A stretch of 64,000 bases of DNA from Corynebacterium aurimucosum ATCC 700975 (GCF_000022905.1 NC_012590.1:1984001-2048000); one strand, 5' to 3'; positions 1-9,700 are shown, numbered from the stretch's first letter. Made by a program: numbers and translations. Notes: a model not told the origin generated them from the letters alone.

Positions 1-861
1 GACGGCCGCGCCTCCCCCCACAAACGCAAGCTCAATCGGAACTCCTCGTTGTTCAGCAGTTCTTACAGCGTCAATAACATTTTTTAGGTTCTGAGCCCGT
101 CCGAGAGTTCCAGCATAGAGGACACGAAGGGGGCGATCCACTAAGGGATTTCGGGCAGCCAGCATTGACAGACTCGCAGGAAACACGTTACGGAGTGTAA
201 CGATCTTTTGGCAATGACTTCGCTTAACTTCAGCGGATAGCTGCTTACCCAGGTCATCCGAAGTTACTATTATCGCATCCGCACGAGCCAGTAAGGCATT
301 CAGACCTTGCTGCACTACATAGCTCAATGCCTGCAAAAGTTTTGGCTTTAGCCTCTTATGATGTGTTGGCTGCGTCTCCAATGCACGGTTCCAGCTACCG
401 TATTCCCTCATCAAATCTGGCCATGCATCGCGTAAATCTATGACATAGGGAACCCCTGCGACCCGAGCAATTAGAAAAGAAACCACCGCAGTTGGCAGCG
501 CCGGGACAGTCCCTACTACCGCATCAACCTTGCGGATTCCCGCCCATCGGATGGCAGCTGCAAGTAAAGCCCCCTTAGCGATAAAGGCCTGAGATAGTGC
601 TCTCGCAATCAACGATTCACCTGAAGGAATAAATGGACTTCTGTAAATCTTTTCCCCTGCAACCCCTGATTCCGGCGCAGAGGCAATACGGAACGATTTC
701 AATGCTTCTTTAAAAGAAACATTCCGGCGATAGTGGGGTGGCGGTGCAATAACAACAACTTCAACGCCTTTTTGAGCAAATAACCCGCTTAACCAGGTCC
801 ACCTTCGCTGGGGAACCCCATTTTCGGGATGCCAGAACTGTGAAAGAACTAGAACCTTCAT
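1..861 (-). CDS. Glycosyltransferase family 4 (GT4), 3' end outside window
   Basis: Reading the minus strand from the ATG at 861 gives an open frame of 287 codons running off the window edge. It starts MKVLVLSQFWHPENGVPQRR, the N-terminal Rossmann strand of GT4 (GT-B fold) glycosyltransferases of the WcaI/WbuB type used in exopolysaccharide and O-antigen assembly. Near the truncated end the frame reads LRVLYAGTLGRAQNLKN, the usual start of the C-terminal nucleotide-sugar-binding domain. The family is usually about 400 residues, so roughly the last third is missing. A purine-rich site (AGAGGGG) lies about 10 bases before the start. With UDP-GlcNAc 2-epimerase nearby, a role in cell-surface polysaccharide synthesis at the cytoplasmic membrane is inferred. 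The donor and acceptor sugars cannot be told. Confidence 0.82.
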   Translation of the reverse strand, partial: MKVLVLSQFWHPENGVPQRRWTWLSGLFAQKGVEVVVIAPPPHYRRNVSFKEALKSFRIASAPESGVAGEKIYRSPFIPSGESLIARALSQAFIAKGALLAAAIRWAGIRKVDAVVGTVPALPTAVVSFLIARVAGVPYVIDLRDAWPDLMREYGSWNRALETQPTHHKRLKPKLLQALSYVVQQGLNALLARADAIIVTSDDLGKQLSAEVKRSHCQKIVTLRNVFPASLSMLAARNPLVDRPLRVLYAGTLGRAQNLKNVIDAVRTAEQRGVPIELAFVGGGAAV

Positions 862-1090
862 CTGTCCGCCCCTCTAGGTCGAGCAATGCCTGTCTTGAAA
901 TAATACACACCGCACTATCAAGTGATGAACCTATCCCCTTCAGGACAAGTACGAAGGGCAAGATTCAAACGTATAGTTTCCCCTCAAGAAATCCAGCTCT
1001 CCCTGCGGATTTGCCATTCTAAGCACCCTCCATATATAGTTACTTCTCGTTGCACAGAGCAAAGCGATTTGCTCAGCAGCATACATATAT
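862..1090. other. Intergenic region, no gene seen
   Basis: This AT-richer stretch separates the minus-strand glycosyltransferase from the plus-strand tRNA. It must hold the tRNA promoter and probably that of the glycosyltransferase. No convincing -35/-10 pair, hairpin or ORF was found. Confidence 0.4.
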
Positions 1091-1163
1091 TCCTCCATAG
1101 CTCAGTTGGCAGAGCATTCGACTGTTAATCGAAGGGTCACTGGTTCGAGCCCAGTTGGAGGAG
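1091..1163 (+). tRNA. tRNA-Asn (anticodon GTT)
   Basis: A 73-nt cloverleaf. The acceptor stem TCCTCCA pairs with TGGAGGA. The D arm is GCTC/GAGC, the anticodon stem TTCGA/TCGAA flanks loop CTGTTAA with anticodon GTT, and the T arm ACTGG/CCAGT flanks TTCGAGC. Discriminator base is G. The 3' CCA is not encoded. A rho-independent terminator follows directly. Confidence 0.97.
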
Positions 1164-1170
1164 CGAAACA

Positions 1171-1202
1171 GCCGCTTGCATTCCAAGCGGCTTTTTGCTT
1201 TT
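1171..1202 (+). terminator. Rho-independent terminator of tRNA-Asn
   Basis: GCCGCTTG and CAAGCGGC form a perfect 8-bp stem around a 5-base loop, followed by TTTTTGCTTTT. It lies 8 bases after the tRNA. Confidence 0.9.
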
Positions 1203-1276
1203 CATCTAGGATCTTATCCGGATTTTGGTGACTATCGTCGTGGAAATGTCGTGCCGTTTTAATCCCCGTCACCGAC

Positions 1277-1939
1277 CTAACGCTTAACAACGTGCACGTC
1301 TACCCCTCCAAAAAGGCTAAAGCAGTTGACGACAACCTCTGGAGCGCTAGCAGGTAGGTCGGCCGGATCAATAGCACCACGGTCTACCTTGATATCGTGA
1401 CCACCAAAAAGGCCGATGCCACTAACGCGAACACGGAAGCCCTCGGGAATCCATACGTCGACACCACCAAAGACTCCAATCGCTTGGATGGTGGTTACGT
1501 GTTCTCGAAGTGCAGCACCGCGTAGGTCGACATCTGTACCACCAAAAATGCCCATTGTGGTGTGGCGAGCAGCAATCGGAGTACTTCGAACCGTGGTGCC
1601 ACCGAAAATGCCCAAGGAAAGGCTCTGAGCACCACTCACGGAGGGTTCGACTTGAGCTAGTGCGCGGTCAACAGTCGTAGCAAGCTCCCCATCCACAGTG
1701 TTCATCGCGTAAGAGCTCTTTGAGGCGGCCTCTTGGCTGCCAAAGAGTACTCTTCCGGGATCCTCAAGGAGATCGGAAACGAGGTCGATTAACTCGCCGC
1801 GCGTCGTCGCATCGGCGCATGCAGAGGAGCGTTCCTCAAATTCAGCGACACTGAGTTGGCCGACGGACATCGCGTCAGCCAAGACTTGAGAAACTGTGGT
1901 GCGTTGAGAATTAGTGCATTTAATGTCGCGTGGTTCCAT
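1277..1939 (-). CDS. DUF1707 / LiaF-like C-terminal domain protein
   Basis: A 220-residue protein. Residues about 3-58 match the DUF1707 (SHOCT-like) helical domain common in actinobacteria. After a short linker, residues about 105-220 contain five evenly spaced strands ending in FGG (GIFGG twice, GVFGG, GLFGG, SLFGG), typical of the LiaF/DUF2154 beta-solenoid-like domain. There is no transmembrane segment, so it is probably cytosolic or membrane-peripheral. In Firmicutes, LiaF proteins restrain a cell-envelope stress two-component system. Whether this protein does so is inference, and no kinase gene is adjacent. AAGGTAAAG provides a good ribosome binding site before the ATG. Confidence 0.75.
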   Translation of the reverse strand: MEPRDIKCTNSQRTTVSQVLADAMSVGQLSVAEFEERSSACADATTRGELIDLVSDLLEDPGRVLFGSQEAASKSSYAMNTVDGELATTVDRALAQVEPSVSGAQSLSLGIFGGTTVRSTPIAARHTTMGIFGGTDVDLRGAALREHVTTIQAIGVFGGVDVWIPEGFRVRVSGIGLFGGHDIKVDRGAIDPADLPASAPEVVVNCFSLFGGVDVHVVKR

Positions 1940-2014
1940 GGCTTTACCTTACGTGGAACCGCATGAATGGGCAGGGCAACTAGAAATTGGCACCTACCCA
2001 TTCACCTCATTTCG

Positions 2015-3172
2015 CTATAGCTCAATACCTGGGTCAAAGTCCGGCAGACGCTCCCCTACGCCGAGGAGCTCAGCAATAGCGGCAACGGCACGCTCGGCAG
2101 CCTTGCCGTCGCCATAGGGGTTAACAGCGTTGGCCATAGAGGTGTACGCGGCGTCATCATCGAGCAGAAGCTTGGCTTCCGCAACGATGAGACTACGGTT
2201 GGTGCCCACAAGCTTCACAGTGCCGGCAACAACAGCTTCAGGGCGCTCAGTGTTCTGGCGCATGACTAGGACCGGCTTCCCCAGAGCCGGTGCTTCCTCC
2301 TGGACGCCGCCGGAATCAGTCAGGATGATGGTTGCACGGTCAAGCAGCTTGGTGAACTGGTCGTACGGAAGTGGATCCGTAATGAGAACATTGGGCAAAG
2401 ACTCGACTTCCGGAAGCACAGCGTCACGGACCTTCGGGTTCAGGTGCAGCGGCAGGACAAAGTTGATGTCCGAATAACTTTCTGCAAGGTCCTTGACCGC
2501 GCCGCCGATTTCCTTCATCGCTTCAAGGTTCTCGCGGCGGTGGGTGGTGACCACAACCAGACGCTTGTCGGATTCAGCCACTGCTTGCAGAGCAGGATCC
2601 TCAAACGCGGTATCCCAGCTGGCTGCCTCCAGAAGAGCGTCAATAACGGTGTTACCAGTGACCGCAATGTCCTTGGAGCGCACGTTCTCGCGGCGCAGGT
2701 TTTCCATCGAGCCTGCCGTCGGAGCAAGGTGTAGCTCAGCTACTTGACCAATCAGCTTACGGTTAGCTTCCTCCGGGAACGGAGAGTGAATGTCGCCGGT
2801 GCGCAAACCCGCTTCGAGGTGGACGATTTTTACGCCGCGATGGAAACCAGCAAGTGCTGCAGTCATTGCAGTCGAGGTATCTCCCTGGGAAATAATGACA
2901 TCAGGCTGCTCCGCATCAATGATCTCATCGAGCCCCATGAGCGCACGGGAGACAATCTCATTGAGGCCCTGACCGGGCTTCATGAGGTGAAGGTCCAGCT
3001 TTGGTTCAATACCGAACATGGTGTTGACCTGCTCCAGCATTTCCTTGTGCTGGCCAGTGGAGACGGCTACGGATTCAAAACGCTCGTCCTTCTCCAGTGC
3101 CTTGATGACCGGTGCTACCTTGATGGCCTCAGGGCGGGTTCCGTACACGGTCATAATCTTTGGCTTAGACAT
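2015..3172 (-). CDS. wecB: UDP-N-acetylglucosamine 2-epimerase (non-hydrolysing)
   Basis: A 385-residue protein of normal family length (about 370-390) that interconverts UDP-GlcNAc and UDP-ManNAc in the cytosol to supply ManNAc for surface polymers. Family motifs are all present: GTRPEAIK at residue 11, QGDTST around D98, HLEAGLRTG with E120, PFPEEANR with E134/E135, TTHRREN with H211, and TDSGGVQEE in the UDP-binding part. The E. coli WecB catalytic set (D95, E117, E131, H213) therefore has counterparts. GAAGGAAG is a strong ribosome binding site 4 bases before the ATG. It fits the polysaccharide context at the left edge of the window. Confidence 0.95.
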   Translation of the reverse strand: MSKPKIMTVYGTRPEAIKVAPVIKALEKDERFESVAVSTGQHKEMLEQVNTMFGIEPKLDLHLMKPGQGLNEIVSRALMGLDEIIDAEQPDVIISQGDTSTAMTAALAGFHRGVKIVHLEAGLRTGDIHSPFPEEANRKLIGQVAELHLAPTAGSMENLRRENVRSKDIAVTGNTVIDALLEAASWDTAFEDPALQAVAESDKRLVVVTTHRRENLEAMKEIGGAVKDLAESYSDINFVLPLHLNPKVRDAVLPEVESLPNVLITDPLPYDQFTKLLDRATIILTDSGGVQEEAPALGKPVLVMRQNTERPEAVVAGTVKLVGTNRSLIVAEAKLLLDDDAAYTSMANAVNPYGDGKAAERAVAAIAELLGVGERLPDFDPGIEL

Positions 3173-3264
3173 TGACTTCCTTCGTTTTTACCGGGAGAGA
3201 ATCTCCATGAGAGTCTACAGCGCTTATGCTTCGTGCACATGGCTCGGTCTCGAGAAGGTGAGCG

Positions 3265-3402
3265 CTAGTCCTCGCTCACGGTGACTTCGCGCGGCTCTTC
3301 AAGCCCGGTGGCACGGGGCTCAGCTGCCGCTACACTGGCGGTGAGCAGCGCTGACATCGCCACGGCTGCCGATGCTGCATACGTATGCTTAGAAGTCTTC
3401 AC
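3265..3402 (-). CDS. Possible small secreted or membrane peptide
   Basis: A short minus-strand frame encodes about 45 residues from a GTG at 3402, or 60 from an ATG at 3447. A basic N-terminus (KTSKH) is followed by an Ala/Val-rich stretch ending in SVAAAEP, which looks like a Sec signal peptide with an A-x-A cleavage site. A short acidic tail then ends in VSED. No strong ribosome binding site is visible for either start, and no family is recognised. It may be a real secreted micropeptide or a chance frame. Confidence 0.35.
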   Translation of the reverse strand: MKTSKHTYAASAAVAMSALLTASVAAAEPRATGLEEPREVTVSED

Positions 3403-3623
3403 AGGTATTAAGTTAACTGAAGCGAATGCCTTATGGGAAGAGTTCACGTCATATCTATTCCCTATATCTATTCCTCGCTACTGGTGGCTCCGCTGCCCCA
3501 CCGCCACCTGCCCAAGACTGCTAAGGCAGGTAGGCTGTTCATGAGAATTGCACGTTTCCCGTACGTTGTACGCAAACGCTGGCTCTTGCGCCGGCTTGAA
3601 GTTAAGGGGATGACTAGTTTCCA

Positions 3624-3908
3624 ATGATCCAATTTGTTGTGGGTGCTGCCGCCGGATACGTCTTTGGAACCAAGGCTGGGCGCAAGCGCTATCACCAAAT
3701 TAAAGGTGCCTACGAGAAGGCCGTCAACTCCCCCGCCACCAAGGCCGCAGTGCGTTCCGCACGCAAGGCTGTGGCCAACCGATTGGACCCGGAACCGCGC
3801 ATGCGTGAGCTTAAGGATTACAACAAGGGGCGCCGCGGCAAGCGTGGCACCAGAGGTGCCACGGATGACATGCCGGCGGATCGGATTTACGAGCCGGACG
3901 AAGATTAA
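3624..3908 (+). CDS. Conserved small basic protein, YtxH-like
   Basis: 94 residues. The N-terminus (QFVVGAAAGYVFGTKAGRKR) is a short glycine-rich hydrophobic segment followed by a basic patch, the signature of YtxH-like envelope-associated proteins conserved in Corynebacteriales. The rest is charged and helical, with an acidic end. AAGGGG lies 14 bases before the ATG, a long spacing. It runs convergent to dnaG with only 8 bases between the stops. Function unknown. Confidence 0.75.
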   Translation: MIQFVVGAAAGYVFGTKAGRKRYHQIKGAYEKAVNSPATKAAVRSARKAVANRLDPEPRMRELKDYNKGRRGKRGTRGATDDMPADRIYEPDED

Positions 3909-3916
3909 CGCGCCGG

Positions 3917-5845
3917 TTAGCGCACGCCGCGAAAAGCGCGGTCGTTGAGCTCGCGGCGGGCTTGCTCGAGGGCGACGAGGTCTGCAAAGAGTGAGTTGTA
4001 GGACTCTTCATCGTCGGAAGGGCGCATGCGGCCTAGTTGGGCCTTGAGTTGGGCTACTTGGTCGCCCACGCGGGCTTCCTGGAGGCGGGAGAGCACGGAA
4101 TCAGCGTAGGCCTCAAGATCGGTGTCGGGGTTGCCGGTCTCCCCTAGCTTGATGGGTTCCACGGCGAGCTCAGAGACGAAGTTGCGGGCCATGAGGTCCG
4201 GCATCTCACCCGCCACGGCGGCTAGCCATTCCACGCCGGGTTGTTCGGCACCTGCGGTGACACCACCGAGGGTGGAGATGGCGCGGCGGATGGTGCGGTA
4301 GGCCTCGTTCGAGTAGGCATCCTCCGTAATCCCGTCGAAGTAACTGCCGGCGATCTGCGGGTACTGCAGGGCCAGCTTGAGGGCCTCACGCTGCGGCCAC
4401 AGGTGTGGCTCGCGGGGGCCGGGGATGTGCATGACGGGGGCATTGGACTGCGCGGGTGCAGAGGAGGTCTGCTCCAGGGAGGCAAAGCGCGGGCGCTGCT
4501 CCTTCTTCGGTTTGCGGGCCTCTTGGCGTACTTGGTGGAGTACTTCCTCCGGGTCTGGCCAGCCCACCCAGCCGGCAAGGCGGCGGGCGTACTCGCGCTG
4601 CAGAGGCTCATCGCGAATCTGCGCCACCACGGGCACTGCACGGCGCAGGGCTTGGAGGCGGCCTTCGGCCGAGTCGATGCTGAAGTCTGAGATGACAGAA
4701 CGAATGACGAACTCAAACATGGGGATGCGGTCCGCCACTAAATCACGCACGGCGGCGTCACCGCGCTCAAGGCGCAGATCGCAGGGATCCATGCCGTCCG
4801 GGGCAACGGACACGAAGGACTGGCCGGTGAACTTTTGCTCGCCCTCGAAGGCGCGCATGGCGGCCTTCTGGCCGGCCTCGTCACCGTCGAAAGTGTAGAT
4901 GAGCTCGCCGTGGAAGTAGGAATCATCCAACATCAGGCGACGCAGCACCTGCAGGTGGTCCGCGCCGAAGGCGGTGCCACAGGAGGCCACGGCGGTCTTC
5001 ACGCCCGCGGCGTACATGGCCATGACGTCCGTATAGCCCTCCACCACCACGGCCTGGTGCTGCTCCGCGATATTGCGCTTGGCCAAATCCAGGCCGAAGA
5101 GCACCTTGGACTTGTGATAGAGCATGGTTTCGGGCGTGTTCATGTACTTGCCCAGCTTGTCATCGTCGAAAAGCTTGCGCGCGCCAAAGCCGATGACGTT
5201 GCCGGATAGGTCCTTGATGGGCCACAACAGGCGCCTGTGGAAGCGGTCGATGGGACCACGCTTGCCCATCTTGGAAATGCCCGCGGCGTCGAGCTCCTCA
5301 AAGGAAAAGCCCATGCGCAGCAGGTGCTTGGTGGCGGTATCCCAGCCCTCCGGGGCATAGCCGCACTCAAACTCGTAGATGATTTCCTTGGAAAAACCGC
5401 GGTCCAGGAGGAATTCGCGTCCGGCGGCGGCCTGCGGTGTTTCTAGCTGCTGGCGGTAGAACTCGTGCGCGGCCTTGTTCGCGGCGATAAGGCGGCGGCG
5501 GGTGCCGGGCTTTTCATCGCGCGCACCGGTGGAGCCGCCTTGGTAGTTGATGTGGTAGCCAATCTTCTGGGCTACGGCCTCAACAGCCTCCGGGAAGGAG
5601 ACCTGCTCCATCTCCATGAGGAAGCTGAAGACATCCCCGCCCTTGCCGGTGGAGAAGCAGTGATAATAGCCGCGCTGCGGGCGCACGTGGAAAGACGGGG
5701 TCTTCTCATCCTTGAAAGGGCTCAAGCCCTTCAAAGAGTCATAACCAGCGGGTTTGAGCTGAACGTACTCGCCCACGATTTCATCAATAGGCGCGCGTTC
5801 ACGGATAGCTTGGATGTCGCTGTCCGGAATTCTGCCTCGTGCCAT
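3917..5845 (-). CDS. dnaG: DNA primase
   Basis: A 642-residue DnaG that makes RNA primers at the replication fork. Domains in order are an N-terminal CHC2-type zinc-ribbon fold (residues about 1-100), the catalytic core with the TOPRIM motif VVEGYTDVMAMYAAG (residues about 260-340, including the acidic run TFDGDEAG), and a C-terminal DnaB-interacting helical domain. Oddity: the zinc ligands are largely gone. Where E. coli DnaG has C-P-F-H, this protein has S42-P-F-K45, and the second knuckle keeps C63 but has T66 instead of Cys. Length and all other motifs look normal, so it is probably functional with a zinc-free fold. Confidence 0.97.
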   Translation of the reverse strand: MARGRIPDSDIQAIRERAPIDEIVGEYVQLKPAGYDSLKGLSPFKDEKTPSFHVRPQRGYYHCFSTGKGGDVFSFLMEMEQVSFPEAVEAVAQKIGYHINYQGGSTGARDEKPGTRRRLIAANKAAHEFYRQQLETPQAAAGREFLLDRGFSKEIIYEFECGYAPEGWDTATKHLLRMGFSFEELDAAGISKMGKRGPIDRFHRRLLWPIKDLSGNVIGFGARKLFDDDKLGKYMNTPETMLYHKSKVLFGLDLAKRNIAEQHQAVVVEGYTDVMAMYAAGVKTAVASCGTAFGADHLQVLRRLMLDDSYFHGELIYTFDGDEAGQKAAMRAFEGEQKFTGQSFVSVAPDGMDPCDLRLERGDAAVRDLVADRIPMFEFVIRSVISDFSIDSAEGRLQALRRAVPVVAQIRDEPLQREYARRLAGWVGWPDPEEVLHQVRQEARKPKKEQRPRFASLEQTSSAPAQSNAPVMHIPGPREPHLWPQREALKLALQYPQIAGSYFDGITEDAYSNEAYRTIRRAISTLGGVTAGAEQPGVEWLAAVAGEMPDLMARNFVSELAVEPIKLGETGNPDTDLEAYADSVLSRLQEARVGDQVAQLKAQLGRMRPSDDEESYNSLFADLVALEQARRELNDRAFRGVR

Positions 5846-6001
5846 GCGTACAGACTACCCCGCCTATAGGACACACAGGTACCCACGGCTGGGTGGGGCC
5901 AGGCCGCCTAGTCCCACATCCGCAAAGACCCCGCGGTGGGGATTGAAAAATGGCCTGGTCTGGATTTCTGTTTCAGGCCTTATAGCTGCAATGATGGGGC
6001 C

Positions 6002-6508
6002 ATGTCCCAATCCTCCCCCTCCAAAAGATCGCTGCCGGCCATCATCGGTGGTGCGGTTCTAGTCCTCGTCGCGGGCTACTTCGGCATTGACCTTGGTAGC
6101 TCCAGCGATGGTGCGGACCAGAAGGCAGCGCCGTCTTCTGCTGCTGGTGCGTCCGGCGGCAACGATGGGGCTAAGGGGGACGCCGCAAAGCAGGGCGAGT
6201 CAGGCCTGCCCACCTGCGCCATGGATTCCCTGCCGGAGGAAGCCCACGAGACCGCCGAGGACATCCTGGCCGGCGGGCCCTATGACTATCCGGATAATGA
6301 CAACGTTCGTTTCGGAAACTATGAGGGCGTACTGCCGCAGCAGGCGAAGAACTACTACCGCGAATACACCGTGGAAACGCCGGGGATTGGGCACCGCGGG
6401 GCCAAGCGCATTGTTACCGGTGGCGGCAGTGAGACCGACCCGGATGTCTGGTACTACACCGATGACCACTACGAAAGCTTCTGCAGTATCCCGGACGCGG
6501 AGGACTAA
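6002..6508 (+). CDS. Exported guanyl-specific ribonuclease, RNase Sa/barnase superfamily
   Basis: 168 residues from the ATG at 6002. An upstream in-frame ATG at 5936 is less likely because it would put hydrophilic sequence before the signal. Residues 11-30 are a hydrophobic signal or anchor segment, followed by a Ser/Ala/Gly-rich linker (about 33-66). Residues 70-168 align closely with Streptomyces RNase Sa: YYREYTVETPG, HRGAKRIVTG and YYTDDHYESF carry E121, R132, R136 and H156, matching the catalytic Glu54/Arg65/Arg69/His85. C72 and C161 match the single RNase Sa disulfide. It should cleave RNA 3' of G outside the cell. A barstar-like gene follows after 3 bases. Confidence 0.87.
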   Translation: MSQSSPSKRSLPAIIGGAVLVLVAGYFGIDLGSSSDGADQKAAPSSAAGASGGNDGAKGDAAKQGESGLPTCAMDSLPEEAHETAEDILAGGPYDYPDNDNVRFGNYEGVLPQQAKNYYREYTVETPGIGHRGAKRIVTGGGSETDPDVWYYTDDHYESFCSIPDAED

Positions 6509-6511
6509 GGC

Positions 6512-6745
6512 ATGCAACGCATTCTCATTACTGAACCCATCCGCACGCGCGAGGACTTCTATGGCGCGCTCGGCCGACTGCGCAGCTGCACCTCCGGCGC
6601 CCCGCGCAACCTTGATGCCCTGGCGGACTTCCTCCGCGAGCAGCATATCGTGGCGATTATCGCTGCGGACTTCGACATGGTTGAAGAAGACCTGGCCCCT
6701 ATCAGCATGGTGCTGGAGGACCAGGGTGTCGCGCTAGTGCGCTAA
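6512..6745 (+). CDS. Barstar-family ribonuclease inhibitor
   Basis: 77 residues, slightly shorter than barstar (about 90). The segment NLDALADFL matches barstar helix 2 (NLDALWDCL), including Asp residues at the positions that contact the RNase active site. A C-terminal beta-alpha-beta pattern with LEDQGVALVR follows. It starts 3 bases after the stop of the RNase gene, so the two are almost certainly co-translated. It has no signal peptide and would act in the cytosol, protecting the producer from RNase that is not exported. Family assignment is by motif and context. Confidence 0.8.
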   Translation: MQRILITEPIRTREDFYGALGRLRSCTSGAPRNLDALADFLREQHIVAIIAADFDMVEEDLAPISMVLEDQGVALVR

Positions 6746-6752
6746 TGAGGTG

Positions 6753-6785
6753 AAGGCCCGGTGGGTGGTGGCCCGCCCGGGCCTT
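6753..6785. terminator. Hairpin terminator between convergent genes
   Basis: AAGGCCCGG and CCGGGCCTT form a 9-bp stem with a GC-rich interior. It sits between the stops of the convergent barstar and metallophosphoesterase genes, so it may serve both strands. There is no long T-run. Confidence 0.6.
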
Positions 6786-6790
6786 AGGCC

Positions 6791-9700
6791 TTAGAGGCCG
6801 AGGGCGCGCTTGATGGTGTCGCGGACCTCAGGTGCAAGGTAGTTCAGCAGGCCGGCGATGACGGCGGTGGCGCCTGCGGCACCGAAGAGGGCGCCGAGGA
6901 TGGCGGGGAGGACGCTGCCCGTACCTCGGCTCGAGTTGTCGCTCGAGCTGCTGGAGCTGTTGCCGCTGTCGCTGCTGCTGTCACCGTTGTCGGTGTTGTC
7001 GCCTTGGTTGCCGGCGGTGACTTCCACGACGCGGGAGGCCAAGGCCTGGTTGCCGGCGGAGTCCGCGACGGCGTAGGTGACGGAGTACACGCCCGGCTTG
7101 GCGGTGTCGATGTTGCCCACGACCTTCACTTTGTCGGTGAGGTCACCGTCCTTATCGTCCTTGGCGGTCACGCCCTCAAGCAGGTTGGCTTCAGCGCCCT
7201 TGGTGATGGTGAGCTTGTTGCTGGGGACGGTGAGCTCAGGGGCTTTGTTATCCGGCTCCAGCTGCTGCTCCTGGGCGGTGAAGACGCCGAACTGGCGCAC
7301 GATGCCAGGCTTGGTGCCCTCCTTGGAAGAAGCATCGGCGGAGGTGGCGTACCAGCCATAGGCTTCGCCAGCCTTGACGTCCTTGTAGGTCACGCTGGCG
7401 GGCCAGCCGGACTTGGCGGTGTCTTTGCCAATCTCCTTGCCGGTATCGGTCAGGGCGAGCATGGAGTTCGTCGCAAAGCTAGTCTTGCGGGTCTGGAACT
7501 GGATCGGAACGCGGAACTCATCCTCGTGGCCGTTGTAGCGCTGGCGGTCGTCGTACTCGGTGGCATTGTGGTCGTCGAGAAGCGGCGAATACGTATCCAC
7601 GATCATCTCCGAATTCTTCAGATCGAATTGCAGGAGGCGCAGGTAGCTGGAGCCAAAGCGCAGGCCGGTATCGCCGTCGTACTCGCCGATCTCTGTCAGG
7701 CCCAGCTCATCGGAGCCGACCTCGTAGAACTGGTAGTCCGCGAGAAGCTCCACCACGTGGTTGTTGGTGTGGCCAACGTCCTTGCGGGTGACAATGGATA
7801 CGCCGTGCTCGTGGCCGGCCAGAACCAGGGCAACGTTGGGGTTCTTCTGGATGACGTTCTCGTAGACCATCACGCCATCGTGGGAGAAGTCCGAGCCGCG
7901 GCCATCCGGGCTCGCGGAAGGCTTGAGGTAGGCGTGGGTCAGCAGGATGGCGTTGCGGTCGGAGTACTGCTTGAGCACCTTATCGGCCCAGGCTGCTTCC
8001 TCCTCAGTGACGTCATAGCCCAGATGCAGGGCGATGAAGTCCATGCCGTTGGTGGAGAACAAGTCATAGTGATTGTCGTTATCGCCCTCAGCATAGGGGT
8101 GGTAGGAGGCATCCTGCTCAGCCCACTTGCCCTTGCCCTGCTGAGCCTCGTAGCGCTCCGGACCGAAGTACTCGTTGTAGAGGTTGTCGGCGCCGACATC
8201 CGCGCCGCTTTGGTTGTCGTGGTTGCCGGGCAGCACGCCGTTGACCACGCCGGCGTCCTCCAGAATCTTCTGGGCATTGGAGGCTACCTCGAATTCCTTC
8301 TTGGCATTGGGGCGGTCATTGTCCTTGCCAATCCAGTTTTCGATGATGTCGCCGGTGTGCGCGGAGTAGGCGATCTTGCGCTCGTCGGCGTTATCGGCAA
8401 TCCACTGGGTGGCAGCGGTGTAGCTTTCTTCCCACTTCTTGCGCTCCTCGGCGGTGGCCTTTTCTACCGCGCCTTCGGAGAGGTACTGGGTATCGGTGTG
8501 GTGGGCGATGGAGAAGTCATAGTCGCTGGTATCGGCGAATTGCTCGTTGACGGGCTCGTTGAGGTCATCGGCAAAGACGTCATAGCCCACCAGCATGGTG
8601 TGGATGCTTCCGCCATCGACGAAGTCCTGGTTGACTTCCGCGCTGAGGCTTACTTCGGCGTCGGCTGCGCCGCGGGTTTCCGCTAGTTTCTCCCAGGTGT
8701 TGCTCTTGGTGTTCCAGGCCATGAGGCGCACCGAGCGCTTGGGATCCACGGTGCCGGACCAGGCGATGTCGTGGGCCTTCTTCTCTGCGTCCTTGACCTT
8801 GAGGTCAAAGCGCTGGAAGGGCATGTCCTCCGTGGAGCTGGTCTCTTGGGCATCCTCGTTATCCGGGTTGAGGGCCTTGTCGAAGTCCTCACCGTCCTCG
8901 TACTCGAAGTCCAGGCTTTCCGGGATATCCGTGAAGGTGCCCTGGAAGCCCTTCTCCGCTACCGCCACATCGGCTTCGGTGAAGGTGGTCTCCACTTCCC
9001 CACCGCTCGGGTTGTCGGCGCGAGCAGAAATGGTCACGCCCTCGCCGCTCGGCTCGGAGTCGGTTCCGGCGGCACCCGGGAGGTTGCCGGAGGTGAAATC
9101 AATCGCCTGGGAGATGGGGTTGCCAAAGACATCGCGGCCCTCGGCCTGGATGGAGTGGTTTCCTTCTTTGAGGCCGGCGCCGATTTCCTGCCCCGGCTCG
9201 ATCTCCTCGCCGTCCAGGGTGTAGGTGAGCTCGCGGGAGATGAGGGCGTCGTCGTTGAACTGGACGTCGAAAGTCACCGGGCCCGTCAGGTGCTGGCCAG
9301 CACTCGGGGTGGAGCCGGTGATCTCCGCCTTCTTGTCGGTGCTCAGGTTGGAGTCCTCATAGAGGGCGGAAATCTCTTCTTCCCCCAGCGGATCGGAGAA
9401 GATGCGGGCCTCGCTGACCACGGCATCGGAGTAGAACTGGGCGGCGTTATCCCGGCCGGAATCCGCGCCGATCATCACGGCGGTGGAGTTGGACTTGGGC
9501 TTGGTCACCTCGCCGTTGATCTCGGTGTTCTCAGCCACCTTGGCGCCGTTGACGTAGAGCTCGCTCTTGTTTCCGTCATAGACGCCGACCGCGTGGTACC
9601 ACTGGCCCGGCTCAACCTGCTGCTGGGCTTTCTTGTAGCCATCGCTGCCGTTGACGGTGAAGGTGAGCTGGTCGCCGTAGATGACCATGGCCCAGCCGCC

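Noticed and set aside
7004..8686. Long open frame on the plus strand (560 residues), with another at 8771-10195
   Set aside because: Both lie opposite the metallophosphoesterase gene. Their composition is only Gly/Val/Leu/Ala-rich, as expected from a GC-biased antisense frame, and they have no domain or ribosome binding site.
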